From contig NC_079489.1 in NCBI RefSeq assembly GCF_020520425.1, positions 21,042,001-21,106,000 of the forward strand: DNA of 64,000 bases. Reading direction: 5' to 3'. Of this stretch, positions 34,525 to 50,421 are shown piece after piece. Position 1 is the first letter of the stretch, and each line of letters starts with the position of its first letter. The DNA comes from Spinacia oleracea. Its lineage: Eukaryota > Streptophyta > Magnoliopsida > Caryophyllales > Amaranthaceae. The position numbers and the translations under genes are program-made. The notes under the pieces are model-generated. The model made no database searches. It worked only from the letters and a program-made list of their open reading frames with translations, and was not told the origin of the DNA.

Positions 34525-35589
34525 ATGCCTGATCAAGTAAGTCCTTCACAAAATCCAAGTTCTGCTTATTACCTAAGCAACAATGATCTTAATGCATCCA
34601 AGCTGGTCAATATTATTTTTGATGGAAAATGTTTCAATGACTGGAAGCGTTCTATGATGATAGCACTTTCAGCAAGAAATAAATTGTGTTTCGTTGACGG
34701 AAGCCTCACTCAGCCTGCTTCAAATTCTACTAACTTCAGAATATGGAACAGATGCAATGATTTGGTAATATCTTGGATTTTGGCATCACTGGAACCTTCT
34801 ATTGCAAGAAGTGTGTTGTATCTTAAAACAGCTAGAGAGATATGGTTGGATTTAGGGGAAAGATTTTGTCAGTCATCAGGACCTCAGCTCTTCTCTGTGC
34901 AACAGAAACTTTATGATCTGAATCAAGAAGATGATGAACAAATTTCAGGTTTCTTTACTAAGATTAAACTGTTATGCGACCAGCTTGATGGTTTGGATCC
35001 ATTTCCATCTTGTGTTTGCACTGGTTGCAGCTGCACTTTAACACAAAAACTTCTGAAATCTCAACAAGATCAAAGGCTGATTCAGTTTCTAATGAAGCTG
35101 AATGAAAAATATGATCACTCCAAAAGCACAATTCTCATGATGACACCCTTGCCAACAATATCAAAAGCATATGGACTTCTATTGCAAGAAGAACAACAGA
35201 AAGAAGTAAATAATAATAGAAACCATGGTCTAGAATCCATAATTTTTGCTGCCAGGAAATTTACTGACAATAAAGCATACAAGCCACAATATATTTCTTC
35301 TTTTGGCTCTCAGAATGTAAGTGGCGGGAATTCAGCAAGAAACTTCACTTATACAAGGAACAGTTTGTTCTGTGAACATTGCAAAATGAAGAACCATACA
35401 GTTGATAAGTGCTGGAAATTACATGGTTATCCCAAGGATTTCAAAGGAAAGGGAAAGAGAGTTGCAGCAGCTGCTCATTTAGAGGAATATGCTGAAAAGG
35501 AGGTTGCAGGGAGTGCATATCAAGGTATTGTCCATGCAACATTTACACAGGAGCAATATGATCAACTCATATATGACTTTCCTCACTAA
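34525..35589 (+). CDS. Copia gag protein
   Basis: A 354-residue capsid protein starting at ATG 34525, about 210 bp after the primer site. The N-terminal copia gag region has FDGKCFNDWKRSMMIAL; a UBN2-type domain follows (IWLDLGERF, then QFLMKLNEKYDHSKSTIL). The zinc knuckle CEHCKMKNHTVDKC (C-x2-C-x4-H-x4-C) lies at about residue 290, followed by WKLHGYP, as usual. The ORF ends at 35589, where the reading frame shifts relative to protease; in intact relatives gag and pol are one frame. Confidence 0.88.
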   Translation: MPDQVSPSQNPSSAYYLSNNDLNASKLVNIIFDGKCFNDWKRSMMIALSARNKLCFVDGSLTQPASNSTNFRIWNRCNDLVISWILASLEPSIARSVLYLKTAREIWLDLGERFCQSSGPQLFSVQQKLYDLNQEDDEQISGFFTKIKLLCDQLDGLDPFPSCVCTGCSCTLTQKLLKSQQDQRLIQFLMKLNEKYDHSKSTILMMTPLPTISKAYGLLLQEEQQKEVNNNRNHGLESIIFAARKFTDNKAYKPQYISSFGSQNVSGGNSARNFTYTRNSLFCEHCKMKNHTVDKCWKLHGYPKDFKGKGKRVAAAAHLEEYAEKEVAGSAYQGIVHATFTQEQYDQLIYDFPH

Positions 35590-38500
35590 TCAGAAGGCTT
35601 CCAGTCAAACTGAGCATCATGGTTCTAATTCACTTGGCTTGGCAACCAGCACTCATCTGAAAGGTACATTTTGTCTTTTATCTAACTTTAAAACTAAGTG
35701 GATATTAGACAGTGGAGCAAGTGATCACATGTGCTCAGACTTGACCATGTTTAGCACTATTGAATCAGTAGATGACAAATTTCACACTATCACCATTCCT
35801 GATGGCACAGAACCTACAGTAACACATAAAGGTGAAGTTGATCTAGGCACAATTACTCTAAAAGGTGTTCTGCATGTTCCAGGTTTTCAATTCAATTTGA
35901 TTTCAGTGTCCAAGCTGTGTTGTGATGATCAGTGTTCAGTATCATTTACAAATAATGAATGTTTTGCACAGGACCTTTCTAAGAACAAGCATACTCTGCT
36001 TGGTAGATTGGACAAAGGCCTATACAGTTTCAATGAGGATCTGTTAAAGTCTGACAACAGTTCTATCTCTACTAATCATGCTTTCTCAAGTGTTTCTGAA
36101 GTGGAAGAAGCAAAGCTATGGCATCTTAGGCTTGGACATATGTTATTTGGAAAAATAAAGAACATCAAAGGAGTTGATGTCAAAGGTTGTTTAGCTGAGT
36201 GCTTTTGTCAGATATGCCCCTTAGCTAAACAAACTAGATTTCCCTTTTCTGTAAGTAGTATCAAAACAGTTCAACCTTTTGAGCTATTACACATAGATGT
36301 GTGGGGTCCCTATTCTGTATATGATACTACTAGATGTAATCAGTTCCTTACTATTGTGGATGACTACACTAGGATGACTTGGACTCATCTAATGAAAAAT
36401 AAGACTGATTCTGTGAAAATAATGCATGATTTCTTTGTTTATGTTGAAAATCAATTTGGCTTTACAGTTAAACAGATAAGATCTGATAATGCACTTGATC
36501 TTACTGAAGGAGATATGAAAGCATTGTTTCTAAGTAAAGGCATTCTGCATCAGAAAAGCTGTAGCTATACTCCACAACAGAATGGTGTTGTTGAGAGGAA
36601 ACACAAACACCTATTAGAAACTGCAAGAGCTCTCTCTTTTTCAGTCCAAATTGCCTGATAAATATTGGAGTGATTGTGTTCTTACTGCCACCTATTTGAT
36701 TAATAGGATGCCACTGAGAAGTATCACTTTCACTACTCCTTATGAAAGGCTGTTTAACAAGCCACCTGATCTGTCTCACTTGAGAGTGTTTGGTTGCCTT
36801 TGTTTCATTAGCACTCCCACTATTCACAGATCAAAATTTGACCCTAGAGCAACCCCATGTGTCTTGCTTGGTTATCCCCCACATCAAAAGGCTTACAAAG
36901 TTCTCAATCTAGCCACAAAGAAGTTTGTCATCACCAGGGATGTTGTTTTTCATGAACACCATTTCCCATTTCATTTCTCAACCACTCCTGACCAAGCTTA
37001 TTCTAATCAATTCTTTCTACCTGTTGCTACTCCTTACACTTCAGAGTTATACTCCACAAATATTCCTCAACCTCACCTAGACACTCATGAACCATATACT
37101 CATACAGATCATACTCACACATACAATACTCACACAGAAAATATTTCTCCTACTCAAAGCACATCTAATCCACCTTTTACTATTACACTAGACACATTAT
37201 CTCCTATTTCATCACCAAATTTCCCACCAGACAATCCACCAGCACCAAGAAAATCCAGTAGACCTACAAAGATTCCTTCTCATTTGAAGGATTTTGTCTG
37301 TCAAAAGCCTACAAAGCATTGGTGCAACTTGGTAGCTTATGAAAGTTTACCAGTGCATCACAAACTATTGATCACTGCTCATATGGAACTTGTTGAACCA
37401 ACCACTTACTCTGAAGCTGCTAAAGACTCTAAATGGATTGAAGCCATGGATAAGGAGATCACAGCTTTACAAAACAATAATACTTGGGATTTTGTTTTGT
37501 TACCTAAAGGTAAGAAGGCAATTGGTTGCAAATGGGTGTATAGGATCAAGAAGAATGCTGATGGATCAGTTGAGAGATATAAGGCTCGATTAGTTGCTAA
37601 GGGTTTTATTCAAAAGTATGGGATAGATTATCATGAAACTTTCTCTCCTGTGGTAAAGATGTCAACTGTGAGGTGTTTAATTAGTCTTGCTGCTAGCAAA
37701 AACTGGAAGTTGTTTCAATTGGACATAAACAATGCCTTTCTTCATGGTATACTTGATGAAGAAGTGTATACACTTGATGAAGAAGTGTACATGAAGGTGC
37801 CTGAAGGTGTCACAACTCCTACTGGTTTTGTTTGTAAACTCAAAAAATCATTATATGGCCTCAAGCAAGCATCAAGACAGTGGTTTGCTAGACTCCACCA
37901 AGAACTCAAATCTCAAGGGTTCAATCAATCAAAAAATGACTACTCATTGTTCATCAAGAAAACATCAACTGATCTCACTGTGGTTGCAGTATATGTTGAT
38001 GATATCATTATCACTAGTTCTAATGAATCTGTTATCAGTGATCTCAAGAATCATCTCCACCTCATTTTCAGCATCAAAGATCTTGGTGTCCTTAATTTCT
38101 TCCTTGGCATTGAAATCAGTCACACCAATGAAGGTTACATTCTCACACAAAAGAAGTACATTAAAGAACTTCTTCAGGATTGTGAGTTGGACATATCTAA
38201 ACCTGTTGTCACTCCTTTTCCACTTAACGTCAAACTTTCAACTGAAGGAGAAGATTATCACAATGTTGAACTTTATAGATGCTATGTGGGGAAACTGAAC
38301 TTTCTAACACATACAAGACCTGACATTTCTTTTGCTGTTTAGTCCCTCGGTCAGTTTATGCATTCTCCTAAACTCCAACATATTGAGGCTCTTACTCATA
38401 CTCTTCGATACATTAGCAACACTGCAAGATAAGGAATCTTATTAAGAGCAACTGATAAGCTTACTCTACAAGATTTTTCTGACTCAGATTGGGCTGCTTG

Positions 38501-38987
38501 TCCTACTACAAGAAGATCTGTCACAGGATATGTTCTTCTGCTAGGCAATTCATCTATCAGTTGGAAGTCTAAGAAGCAATCTACAATTTCTAAAAGCTCT
38601 TCTGAAGCTGAATATAAAGCAATGTATCAAGCTGCTGGGGGAGTTACTTGGATAATCAGACTACTTGAAGAACTTGGTGTTACTAATTTGAAGCCTGTTG
38701 AACTACATTGTGATAACCAATCAGCTATACACATTGCTGCCAACCCAATCTTTCATGAAAGGACAAAACACATTGAAGTGGATTGTCATTTCACTAGAGA
38801 TAAGGTTTTGGATGGGTTACTTCAGTTAAGCTATCTTCCCACTCAGAATCAACTTGCTGATATTTTTACCAAAATACTTCCTGGTGCTCAACACAGATCT
38901 TTATCCAGCAAACTTGGCATGGTCAATGTCTTTCCTATGCCTAGTTTGAGGGGGGGGTGTTGGTTTACAGCAATGTCATCATGCTGA
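35590..38987 (+). pseudogene. Copia pol (protease, integrase, RT, RNase H), broken
   Basis: Protease with WILDSGASDHMC (about 35700), pre-integrase zinc motif (LWHLRLGHM, then CQICPLAKQ), and integrase with the three acidic residues in HIDVWGP, RSDNA and VERKHK. A frameshift follows near 36645. RT has KARLVAKGF and YVDDIII (about 38000). RNase H has CDNQSAIHIA and ends GMVNVFPMPSLRGGC. Defects: a frame change near 35585 between gag and protease, a second near 36645, in-frame TAG at 38341 and TAA near 38430, and a 21-bp tandem duplication in RT at 37752-37793. The last in-frame stop lies in the right LTR. All domains remain recognisable, so inactivation is fairly recent. Confidence 0.9.
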
Positions 38988-39379
38988 TCAATCACTAAAC
39001 GATTGAAGTACAACAAATGCAGCCATACATTAGCAATGCAGGCATACATCAGCAATAACAAACTCAACAATGCACTGCAATCCTAGTCAGCATTCTAGAA
39101 GCATCTCTAACTGAATTCAGTTAGAGATCAGGAGGTTGTTATAAGGTCTTAGCTCTTTATTTATGATTGTTAGCTGCTGTAATGATTTGAGGTGTACAAA
39201 TCAAGCATTGTGATTGGCTTAAACACATCACTGAATGTGTTAGCTCAAGCTGTATATATATACACCATGTTCATTGTATTTCAGTTGATCAATACAATAA
39301 TACAACTTTATTCTTTAGTTTCTCTCTCTCTCAATCTTTTCTCTCAAACTGAATTCATCCTAGAAGGAGAATTCTGACA
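38958..39379 (+). repeat. Right LTR of the 5.5-kb copia element
   Basis: 422 bp, preceded by the polypurine run tttgaggggggg. About seven substitutions from the left LTR, no gaps. Confidence 0.93.
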
Positions 39380-40712
39380 GAAGTCATGTTTTGTTCTCTT
39401 TATTCCACTTATTTTAATAAAAATAAATTCCGGAAAAATAAGAGTTGATCAAGTATAATTTATAACTAAAATAAATTCTGATATGTACTGCAATTCTGCA
39501 AAATTAAGTAAAAATCAGGTGAATAGAATCATAAGTCCAATCAGGTTCAATAATTTTACTCTCTTAAAGTTTACTCTATTGCAATTAGATTTGATAAGAT
39601 CCAATAAGTTTCAATCATGTTTAATCAGGCGAAAATTGATCCGCATCAGCTTCTATCATGTTTAATCAGGCGAAAAGATCCAATAAGCTTCAATCATGTT
39701 CAATCACTTACGATGCCGCATCAACTTATCATTAAGCCACACAATTCTCACCTACATTTTGCTCCATTGATGAGCTCCGCCATTAAGAAAACTAGCCTAA
39801 AACAATGGTATAAATATTAGCTTAATATTATTAATATTTGCATGTATAAGTAGTTTTTCCAATCATTATAAAATAACAGCTAGGTTTAATTTATGTATTC
39901 GGTGTACAATAAATTTATTTTAGTTCGGGGTTACTTTGTGTTAACTTTCAGTGATTTTGAAGGAATACTTCTTTCTAAAAAATAATAAATTTGTAACAAA
40001 CAAAAATATCTGGGTAACTTTTAAGTATCTTATGAAACTTTATCTCCGATGTTTAATACTTTGATATTTAGGGTAAACTGGGAGTGATTGAGAAGTTGCG
40101 ATAAATTTTTTTTAAAGAAAAAGTTAAACTATATATAGGAAAATACCAAAGTACCAACCAACGTTGAGTAGGAGTACTTGACTTGATAAGATGTAGTCAG
40201 CTAACAATTCGCATGTATAATCCTCTTCGTGTGCTACAGCCCCCAAAAATTGAAACACATGTGCCTACAAATTATTTTGATTGACCGGTTATACAGTAAA
40301 ACACATGTACAAATAAAATATACTTTGTATTTCGTAGCTTAGAAATTGGAAGAAACGGACGCATGCAAATTGCGACTACTAATCTAACCCTAATTTCAAT
40401 CCCCAAATTTTTCCAATTTATGTTCCTTTTACATTGTTTCCCCTGTAATGGTATTGGTGGCTATAATTTTGTACCTGTTATTTGTCATTTACTTTAGGGA
40501 TATTTCCATCAAGTGAAACATAAGTTGCTCGACTATATATATCAATACGGAGTACTACATAAAGTCACTTCCTTACATCCTAACGTTAACATTAAACGAC
40601 GTTGGCTATGTAATCTGAATAAAATTTGCATCACACTCAATTAAAACATAGCCAACTTCTTAAAACACGTTAAAATTACATAAGATTAGGGATCGAGATC
40701 ACAAGATGATAC
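39380..40712. other. Intergenic sequence
   Basis: AT-rich. It includes duplicated tgtttaatcaggcgaaaa at about 39619 and 39660, and a weak relative of the GTGTACAATAAA family near 39897. No gene is seen. The part near 40700 is probably the 3' untranslated region of the proteinase gene. Confidence 0.5.
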
Positions 40713-44146
<3,434 letters not shown>

Positions 44147-44149
44147 TTA

Positions 44150-45149
44150 GTCTTCAGTTAGCCTGCCTATTTTGGTTCCACAAACATTAGTGAGGATCAT
44201 ATGAAAATAAAGTGCACCTTTCATGTAACACTTTAATGGCGACATAAACCCAAATTATTTACATTCATTATATTTGAAAGCACACAGAAGAATTTTACAT
44301 CTTAGAACTAAAATAGACTTATTGTTTTAGAATTTGCTTCCTACTTTTTATCTAGAAGGACTGTGTTTTTATATTTCTCCATTTCTACCGTTTCCCTTCC
44401 CATTTCCATTCTGCGCAAGATAGCATGGATTTCTTTTAAGGCTCCCACCTACGAGATTATTGTTTACGTACAGATGAAGCAAGTAATTTCTACTGAATGC
44501 AAGGGAAGAAATGACAATGGTAAGCTCGGAATTTATAACGAATTAGAAACACGTAAATTTGGCAATACATTTGATTATGAAAATTTGCCCAATAGTAGCA
44601 ACATACTCAAATCAATTACAAACGGAGACTAACACTAACACAAACAACTAAAATTTGAGGAATAAAAAGAGATGGGGTTTAGTTACATACCTTCTAACCA
44701 GAAGCTAAAGGAATGGAAAGCTTTGAACTTGAAATACTGACCCATCAACTCTTTATACTGTCAACAAAACAGTACAGTTTATACTAAAATTTTGTTGTGT
44801 TGCTTCTCTAATTGAAGGTGATGAGCAAAAGAGTGAAGGTGAAGCCAATCTTTCATTTTCAGAAGATCTGTTGTGGAGAAATAACCAAGAAGTTTCCTTG
44901 GATTGTCTGAACTCTGAACTAAGCAGAGTACGAGTATCAGAAACTCCAAATTAGTACTTGTCAGAAAATTCAGATATCATCTACCAATCTGAGTTTCAGC
45001 TGTTACTGTCAGTCCTAAGTATCTGATATCCAATTAAATTTCCATGTGCTGCTGCTGGAACTACCGCTAATTCCAAAATGGTGATCACAACCAATTTAGT
45101 TCGTTAAACTGTTAAAAGTCTTGGTCGGAACAGAAGCCAACTTTAACTT
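44150..45149 (-). other. 5' untranslated exon and intron region of the proteinase gene, and upstream
   Basis: The minus strand has an acceptor-like aggcag just before the start region (about 44165) and a donor gaag|gtatgtaac at about 44693, which suggests one intron in the 5' UTR. Upstream there is no obvious TATA box. Confidence 0.45.
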
Positions 45150-45409
45150 GGGCCCCGATTGGTAGGGCGTAAAATATTTTCTCCTGGGAGTAAAATTGCT
45201 CTCCCAATGATGGAAAACCATTTTCCCTTCAAAATGAAGGGAATACTGTTTTCCTTCCTTTTCTTTATCTCTCTTGTACACTCCTCTCACTATCTGTTTC
45301 CTTTCCCTTTCATTTTCCTTTTTTTTCATCGTTTTTCTTACACAGAACCAAACAACTGTTTGAAATTTTATTTTCCATGAAAATTGTTTTACACCCAACC
45401 AAACGGCGC
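45150..45409. mobile_element. MITE, probably hAT- or PIF-type
   Basis: About 260 bp with imperfect inverted ends ggccccgattggtagggcgt and acacccaaccaaacggcgc. The GGGCC/CCAAACGG type of terminus is common in plant MITEs. Target duplication not clear. Confidence 0.55.
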
Positions 45410-45794
45410 ATTGATGTAAAATGTCGTCTACGTCATTTTTTGTTTTTTTTTTGGCTCTCTATAAAAACCAAAAAGATTTAGGAATATCATTGTGTCGATT
45501 CTCTAAAACGTTATGCATCTAAAACATCAAAGAAGAAAACAGAAGTTGTGTTAAGAGTATAATGCACATGTTAATATTGGACTAGCTAGTTATCTCACAT
45601 TGGAGAAATAAAAAGAGATGACTAACATATAAGATAGGTAGGCTACTCCACCTACCACCAATTGATTTTAAGATAGAACCCCGTCCATCTATTTTTTTGT
45701 CCGAGCTTGTGTATGTATGGCCCAATGAGCTTTATCAAGCTGAGATAAACGAATCTTTGGGATACAATTCTATACGGGTAGGTTTGGTTCTAGT

Positions 45795-45901
45795 CATAAT
45801 TTCTTTTTGGTGCAAGTAAGCCACAATGGCAACACAAATGAGGGTGGATGGATTCGAACTTGCACCCTCCATGCCAATATGCCACTAAGCCAAGACTAGC
45901 C
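45795..45901 (-). repeat. SINE-like tRNA-derived sequence
   Basis: The minus strand has the A-box-like tggcttagtggc and, about 35 bp later, ggtgcaagttcgaatcc, an excellent B box. The tail runs into caccaaaaagaaat. The 276-bp duplication starts inside it. Confidence 0.45.
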
Positions 45902-46153
45902 ATAATGACTGATGAGTCATTGGTTTAAAATTTAATATGCTTATGTCTTGACTAATGTCTTCTAAAAATTGAAATTTTATGAAAAATACTACTACTTCGT
46001 ACTCTGTATTAGTCATCAAATGAAATTTCGGGTCATTATACTTCAAGTCAAGTTTCAAATAGTTCGAACAATCAGCCAAAAACCCATGTTACATGTGCTA
46101 CTGTTGTCTTCTTTAGTCTCTCCTAGGAATCCACTCGAAAACAATTGTGACAA
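45878..46153 (+). repeat. 276-bp direct duplication, copy 1
   Basis: From tatgccactaag to ttgtgacaa. It matches 49823-50098 over its whole length, apparently base for base, and flanks the 46154-49822 segment. Confidence 0.9.
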
Positions 46154-49100
46154 AAATTTTCATTGGAGGAGAGAGATTCAAATAAGAAACTTTCGTGATA
46201 AATAATCAAATTTAGGGGTTTAGGGAAGGGGATTCGATTATAGATAAGAACAGATTGAAGGTCGATAATGGAGGAGAGAGAAAACGATGGTGGGTGATGG
46301 CTCCTTGGAGGCGGCGGCGATGGCGGATCACCTTCGATTTTGCACGCATCACCGCCGTCGCCCGCCACCATCAGTCTGCTCGGCTTTTTCGTCGCTTCCC
46401 ATCTCCGTGCGCTTCTGATCTCTGTCAATCATCGTCGTCGCCACCATCAGGTTTGCCCCTTTTCTTTTTCCTTTTTATTTCAATGTGTTTCATTCTTTTG
46501 GTTTTTTAATTATTGAATACTATAAGTTTGTGTTGCTGATTTGTTTCAATTTGGTGTTAATATTGATGACGAATATAAGTGTTTATTTTTTCTGTAATTG
46601 TAAACATGGTATATGGGTACGAAAATGAAAAATTACCTTCGGCTTCTCTTTAATTACTAAATTTTAATCACTTTATCTCTGAATTTTTGAATTAATTTGT
46701 GATTTTTTTGTGATTATTTTCTGAATTTATGAGTTAATTTCTGATTATTTGCTGAACTTATGAGTTAAATTGTAGTTATTTGATGAAGGTGGATCTGTAA
46801 TGGGATGAGAATGGTGGAGAAATATGTAATAGTAAAAAATATTTTGAAATCTCAGGGCCTCTATTTGTGTTTTCTCTACTTATTCGAATTTAAGATGGAT
46901 CTCAATCTATCTGATGTCTGCAGCCTCAAGCTTTTAATAGTTAGCCTGCTTTTCTATCGCCCTTACCACATCAGTGGCCGCCGCCACCACCACCAGTTTC
47001 GGTCAGTCTTTGTGTTTTACCATTCATCTTTAGTATGTTCTGAATTATTTTAATGTATCAATTTTTATTTTTGCATTTATCTTGCGTAAGAGGTGCTACT
47101 AACTGTTTACTATGTTGTTGTGATAGGAATTAATGTGGTTTAATCACTGAAATCAAATGTTGATTATTAGCCATAGACTGAATAAAATACACGGAAGAAA
47201 GAAAACAACTTTTTGAAACTCCCTAAGGGTATAAGAAGGGAGATGGAGGCTAGAGAATAGCTTCAATTCTGGCTTTGATCTGCAAAATGCTAGATAAGTG
47301 GTCATTCACTCATTGGTGTTTCACTCAAGTGTGTGTTAGGTCATTATTTCCCTTCGAATTGGATTCCAACTTGTGACCCTTTTTTTGAGATTTTAGTAAT
47401 CGTACTGCTGTTTCCCTTAGTAAACATTTTTATTTATATTTTTTTCAATTGAAATGGGTTACAGGGGTGCAGAGCCTAAGCTACTGGCGTTTTCATCAGC
47501 TCTTATACTTACATTAGGAGTATTCCCAATATGTGGTATGTTGCATTCTTTGTCTGCATTTTTGTTGAGTTGATCATTTGAGTTGAAATTCTGCATTTTT
47601 GTTGCTGACTTGATAATTTGAGAAATTGGCATGAATGTTTTGTTGTAGGGTTATAACAATATCGAATTCGAGGGAGGTTAAAATTGATCAGCATTTATCT
47701 CAAGCATTTGTAGGTATCTCTTTTCTCTTTCTAATTTGTTGATTGATTTTATTGGTTGATTTTCTTATCCAAATGGTTAGTAAAATTTTGCAGCATTTCT
47801 TTTTTCCCTTTTAAAACGAACTATTTGAACTGTTTTCACCAAATTTCAGGAAAAAAGAGTTTTCAACCTTTAAGTGGGTTGGTTAAGGGCACTAAGATAC
47901 AAATATCACTATGCTCTATTGCTTTTGGCTGTCAGTGAACTGACATTATTATTTATGTGATAACTTAGGCTAAATAATTAGTTTTCTCGCATGTGGCACA
48001 ATCATTTGAATCCAAATACAAAGAACATGTGTCATTTAAGCATATGTTATGATTTTAAATATGACTTGATCTGACTCGCCAATGGCTATAATAGCTATTA
48101 TACCTGAATTGGTTGTTTTATTTCAATTTTAGGGTTTTAATTCCAATTCCAATTAGTAATTATCTCTTATTTTTAGTTTTTTGGGTTTTATTTCAGTTTT
48201 TGGGTTTTATTTCTGTACGACCTCTCTGTGGATTAGTGAGCTATTTATATTCTGTATGTATCTCGATCATGTTTTATAGATGACTCATTCATTGAATTCA
48301 ACATAAATGCATTATTTCTTTCAGTCCTATCATATACGGAGTATTATATATATATTTGTTTCAGTTAGTGTCAATGTCGTACACTTTGTTGCTGATGTAT
48401 TGTAATTCTTTTACTATTGCAAAATTATTCATGTTGGTAATTTGATATTTAAGTTAAAAATGACTAAAAAATTCACTATTTTGTTGTAGAAATATGACAG
48501 GGGTGTTGTATTGATCGATATAAAGTTACCAATTTATTGGGTTTTTGGGGATTGAGCTTCGAAGCTGGTGGTGTTAAGGAGTATTTTCACTTTGTGTTTC
48601 TTTTAGTTAAGGAGTATTTCCATTTTGTGTTTCTTGAGCGAATGTGTTTCCGTAGACTTACAAAGATAGAAATGGAGTTTCCTGGGGAAAGAAAATTTGA
48701 AACAGGCTTCATTATCTGATTTCAATAGATATAACCAATAGGCTCCCTTAGTTCCATGTCCTATCATCCTTTGTTTGTTTTGGGATGGGGTGGGTGGGTG
48801 ATGGAGCCATGGAGGTGTTGTTAAGATGGTTGTTGATGTTAGGTCTCGAAGCTATCATAAGGTTCATGTTGATGTTATTTCTATTTAAAAGACTTTTGAT
48901 GTTGTCACCATCCACCAGTTGTCATGTATAAGCCGATACTTTGTGGATTTCTATGCATGAACCTTTTTTCATTTTCATCTTTATACAACCCAATTGTACA
49001 TTCTTTGTTGGTGTACTCTGTGGTGTCCTCTGCAGTCCTGAATATCAGTTTTTTTATTTTTGCAGTATATTTAGCTAGAGCAGGCTGGGAGAGCACAGTC

Positions 49101-49822
49101 GCAAGCCTGGGATTTGGAGTAACATGCTTAACAACAGGGTTGGTAGTAATAGTATTTCAAACACCTCCAACTGCAGCAGGAGCAGGAGCTGAAGTTGGCA
49201 CTCACTTTACTACTAGAAACTTATCTTCTAGCTGTTTTCGACACAAATAAAATGCAGCTTCAATCCACCTCGGGTGCACCAGAAACTTGCCTTCGTGGAC
49301 TGCAAAAACAGATTTCTCCGTACTTGAACTTCAAAGCATTCACAAGTTTTTAAATCCCCAAGCAGTACTACCAGCGGTCTGAAATCCCCAAGCAAATTTG
49401 TCGCTTAAATATAATTCTTGGGATAGAACAATGTATGTGGAACGAACTTATCAGTTTGCTATCAAAAGGATCGGAGCTTCCTACAACTGATGAACCTTAA
49501 TATTGGTTTATTCTGTGTATGATCCTCATTGCATTTCCTATTTGAATTCAAGGAATCCTTTAATTACCTTTTGTTGTCAGTAAACTGAATTATATCCCCT
49601 TTGCTTAGGTTTGCTTGATGGTTTGATTTGAGTGCTGAATGTTGCTAGAGATATTAAGTTACTAGATGATTTGGTGTGTTATTGTATAAAGATGATGTCC
49701 TAATTTTTCTTTACATGAACTTTACGGGATAAAAAATCTTGCCTTTTGTAGTGATTAGTTGCAGTCACTCAATTTTACGTTTTTTATATAACCCCGCACG
49801 CATCGCGTGCATATAAGACTAG
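46154..49822 (+). mobile_element. 3.67-kb segment with Helitron 3' end and captured gene pieces
   Basis: The right end is Helitron-like: hairpin gcacgc-atc-gcgtgc (49796-49810), eight bases, then CTAG (49819-49822) followed by T. The left end has no TC-type Helitron start and instead abuts the 276-bp duplication. The inside has a GC-rich patch (46290-46450), introns with good borders and a membrane-protein fragment. No Rep/helicase coding is visible, so it would be non-autonomous. Confidence 0.6.
47463..49250 (+). pseudogene. Two-exon membrane protein fragment, unidentified
   Basis: Exon 1 (from about 47466 after ttacag, ending tatgtg|gtatgt near 47533) gives AEPKLLAFSSALILTLGVFP, a hydrophobic helix. 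Exon 2 (from 49066 after tttgcag) continues in phase with YLARAGWESTVASLGFGV, then CLTTGLVVIVFQTPP, a second membrane segment, and runs to a stop at 49250. I do not recognise the family. The fragment lacks a start codon and lies in the Helitron-like segment, so gene capture is the likely origin. Confidence 0.5.
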
Positions 49823-50098
49823 TATGCCACTAAGCCAAGACTAGCCATAATGACTGATGAGTCATTGGTTTAAAATTTAATATGCTTATGTCTTGACTAA
49901 TGTCTTCTAAAAATTGAAATTTTATGAAAAATACTACTACTTCGTACTCTGTATTAGTCATCAAATGAAATTTCGGGTCATTATACTTCAAGTCAAGTTT
50001 CAAATAGTTCGAACAATCAGCCAAAAACCCATGTTACATGTGCTACTGTTGTCTTCTTTAGTCTCTCCTAGGAATCCACTCGAAAACAATTGTGACAA
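49823..50098 (+). repeat. 276-bp direct duplication, copy 2
   Basis: It begins with the T directly after the Helitron-type CTAG end. The sequence after it (tcatgctctaac) is probably the original right flank. Confidence 0.9.
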
Positions 50099-50421
50099 TC
50101 ATGCTCTAACCATGCTTTGTAAAATATGAAACACAGCACGCATTCTGCTATAAAGACTCAAATTCAAATTTCCTCAAGTCAATCAATCCTCTTTACAGAA
50201 CCTGTTCTTGCAACACAAAATCCACGAGTCGATTTTCGCGCATTATTCTTACAAGTTCCAAACGCTTAAAAAGTTTCAGGAGTCCACAAAATTTTTAAAC
50301 AAAAATATCCCTTTCACTATCCTTGAACAGTCAGACATACACTCACATTACATCATCTACAAAATTTTAATCATATCAGATGTAAAATGTAAAGAAACAC
50401 TCTCGCAGAGTCACGCATCGT

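Larger units (their letters stand above)
33892..39379 (+). mobile_element. Ty1/copia retrotransposon, 5.5 kb, damaged
   Basis: It has 422-bp LTRs at both ends (tgttgg...tctgaca), flanked by gaggt and gaagt, a 5-bp target duplication with one change. Order: LTR, tRNA-iMet-like primer site (tggtattagag), gag, protease, integrase, RT, RNase H, G-rich polypurine tract, LTR. The LTRs differ at about seven positions, so it is older than the large copia element nearby. Two frameshifts and two in-frame stops make it non-autonomous. Confidence 0.95.

Noticed and set aside
46255..46509. 84-residue frame in the GC-rich patch of the Helitron-like segment
   Set aside because: Arg/Trp/Ser-rich without any motif; more likely an untranslated exon of a captured gene.
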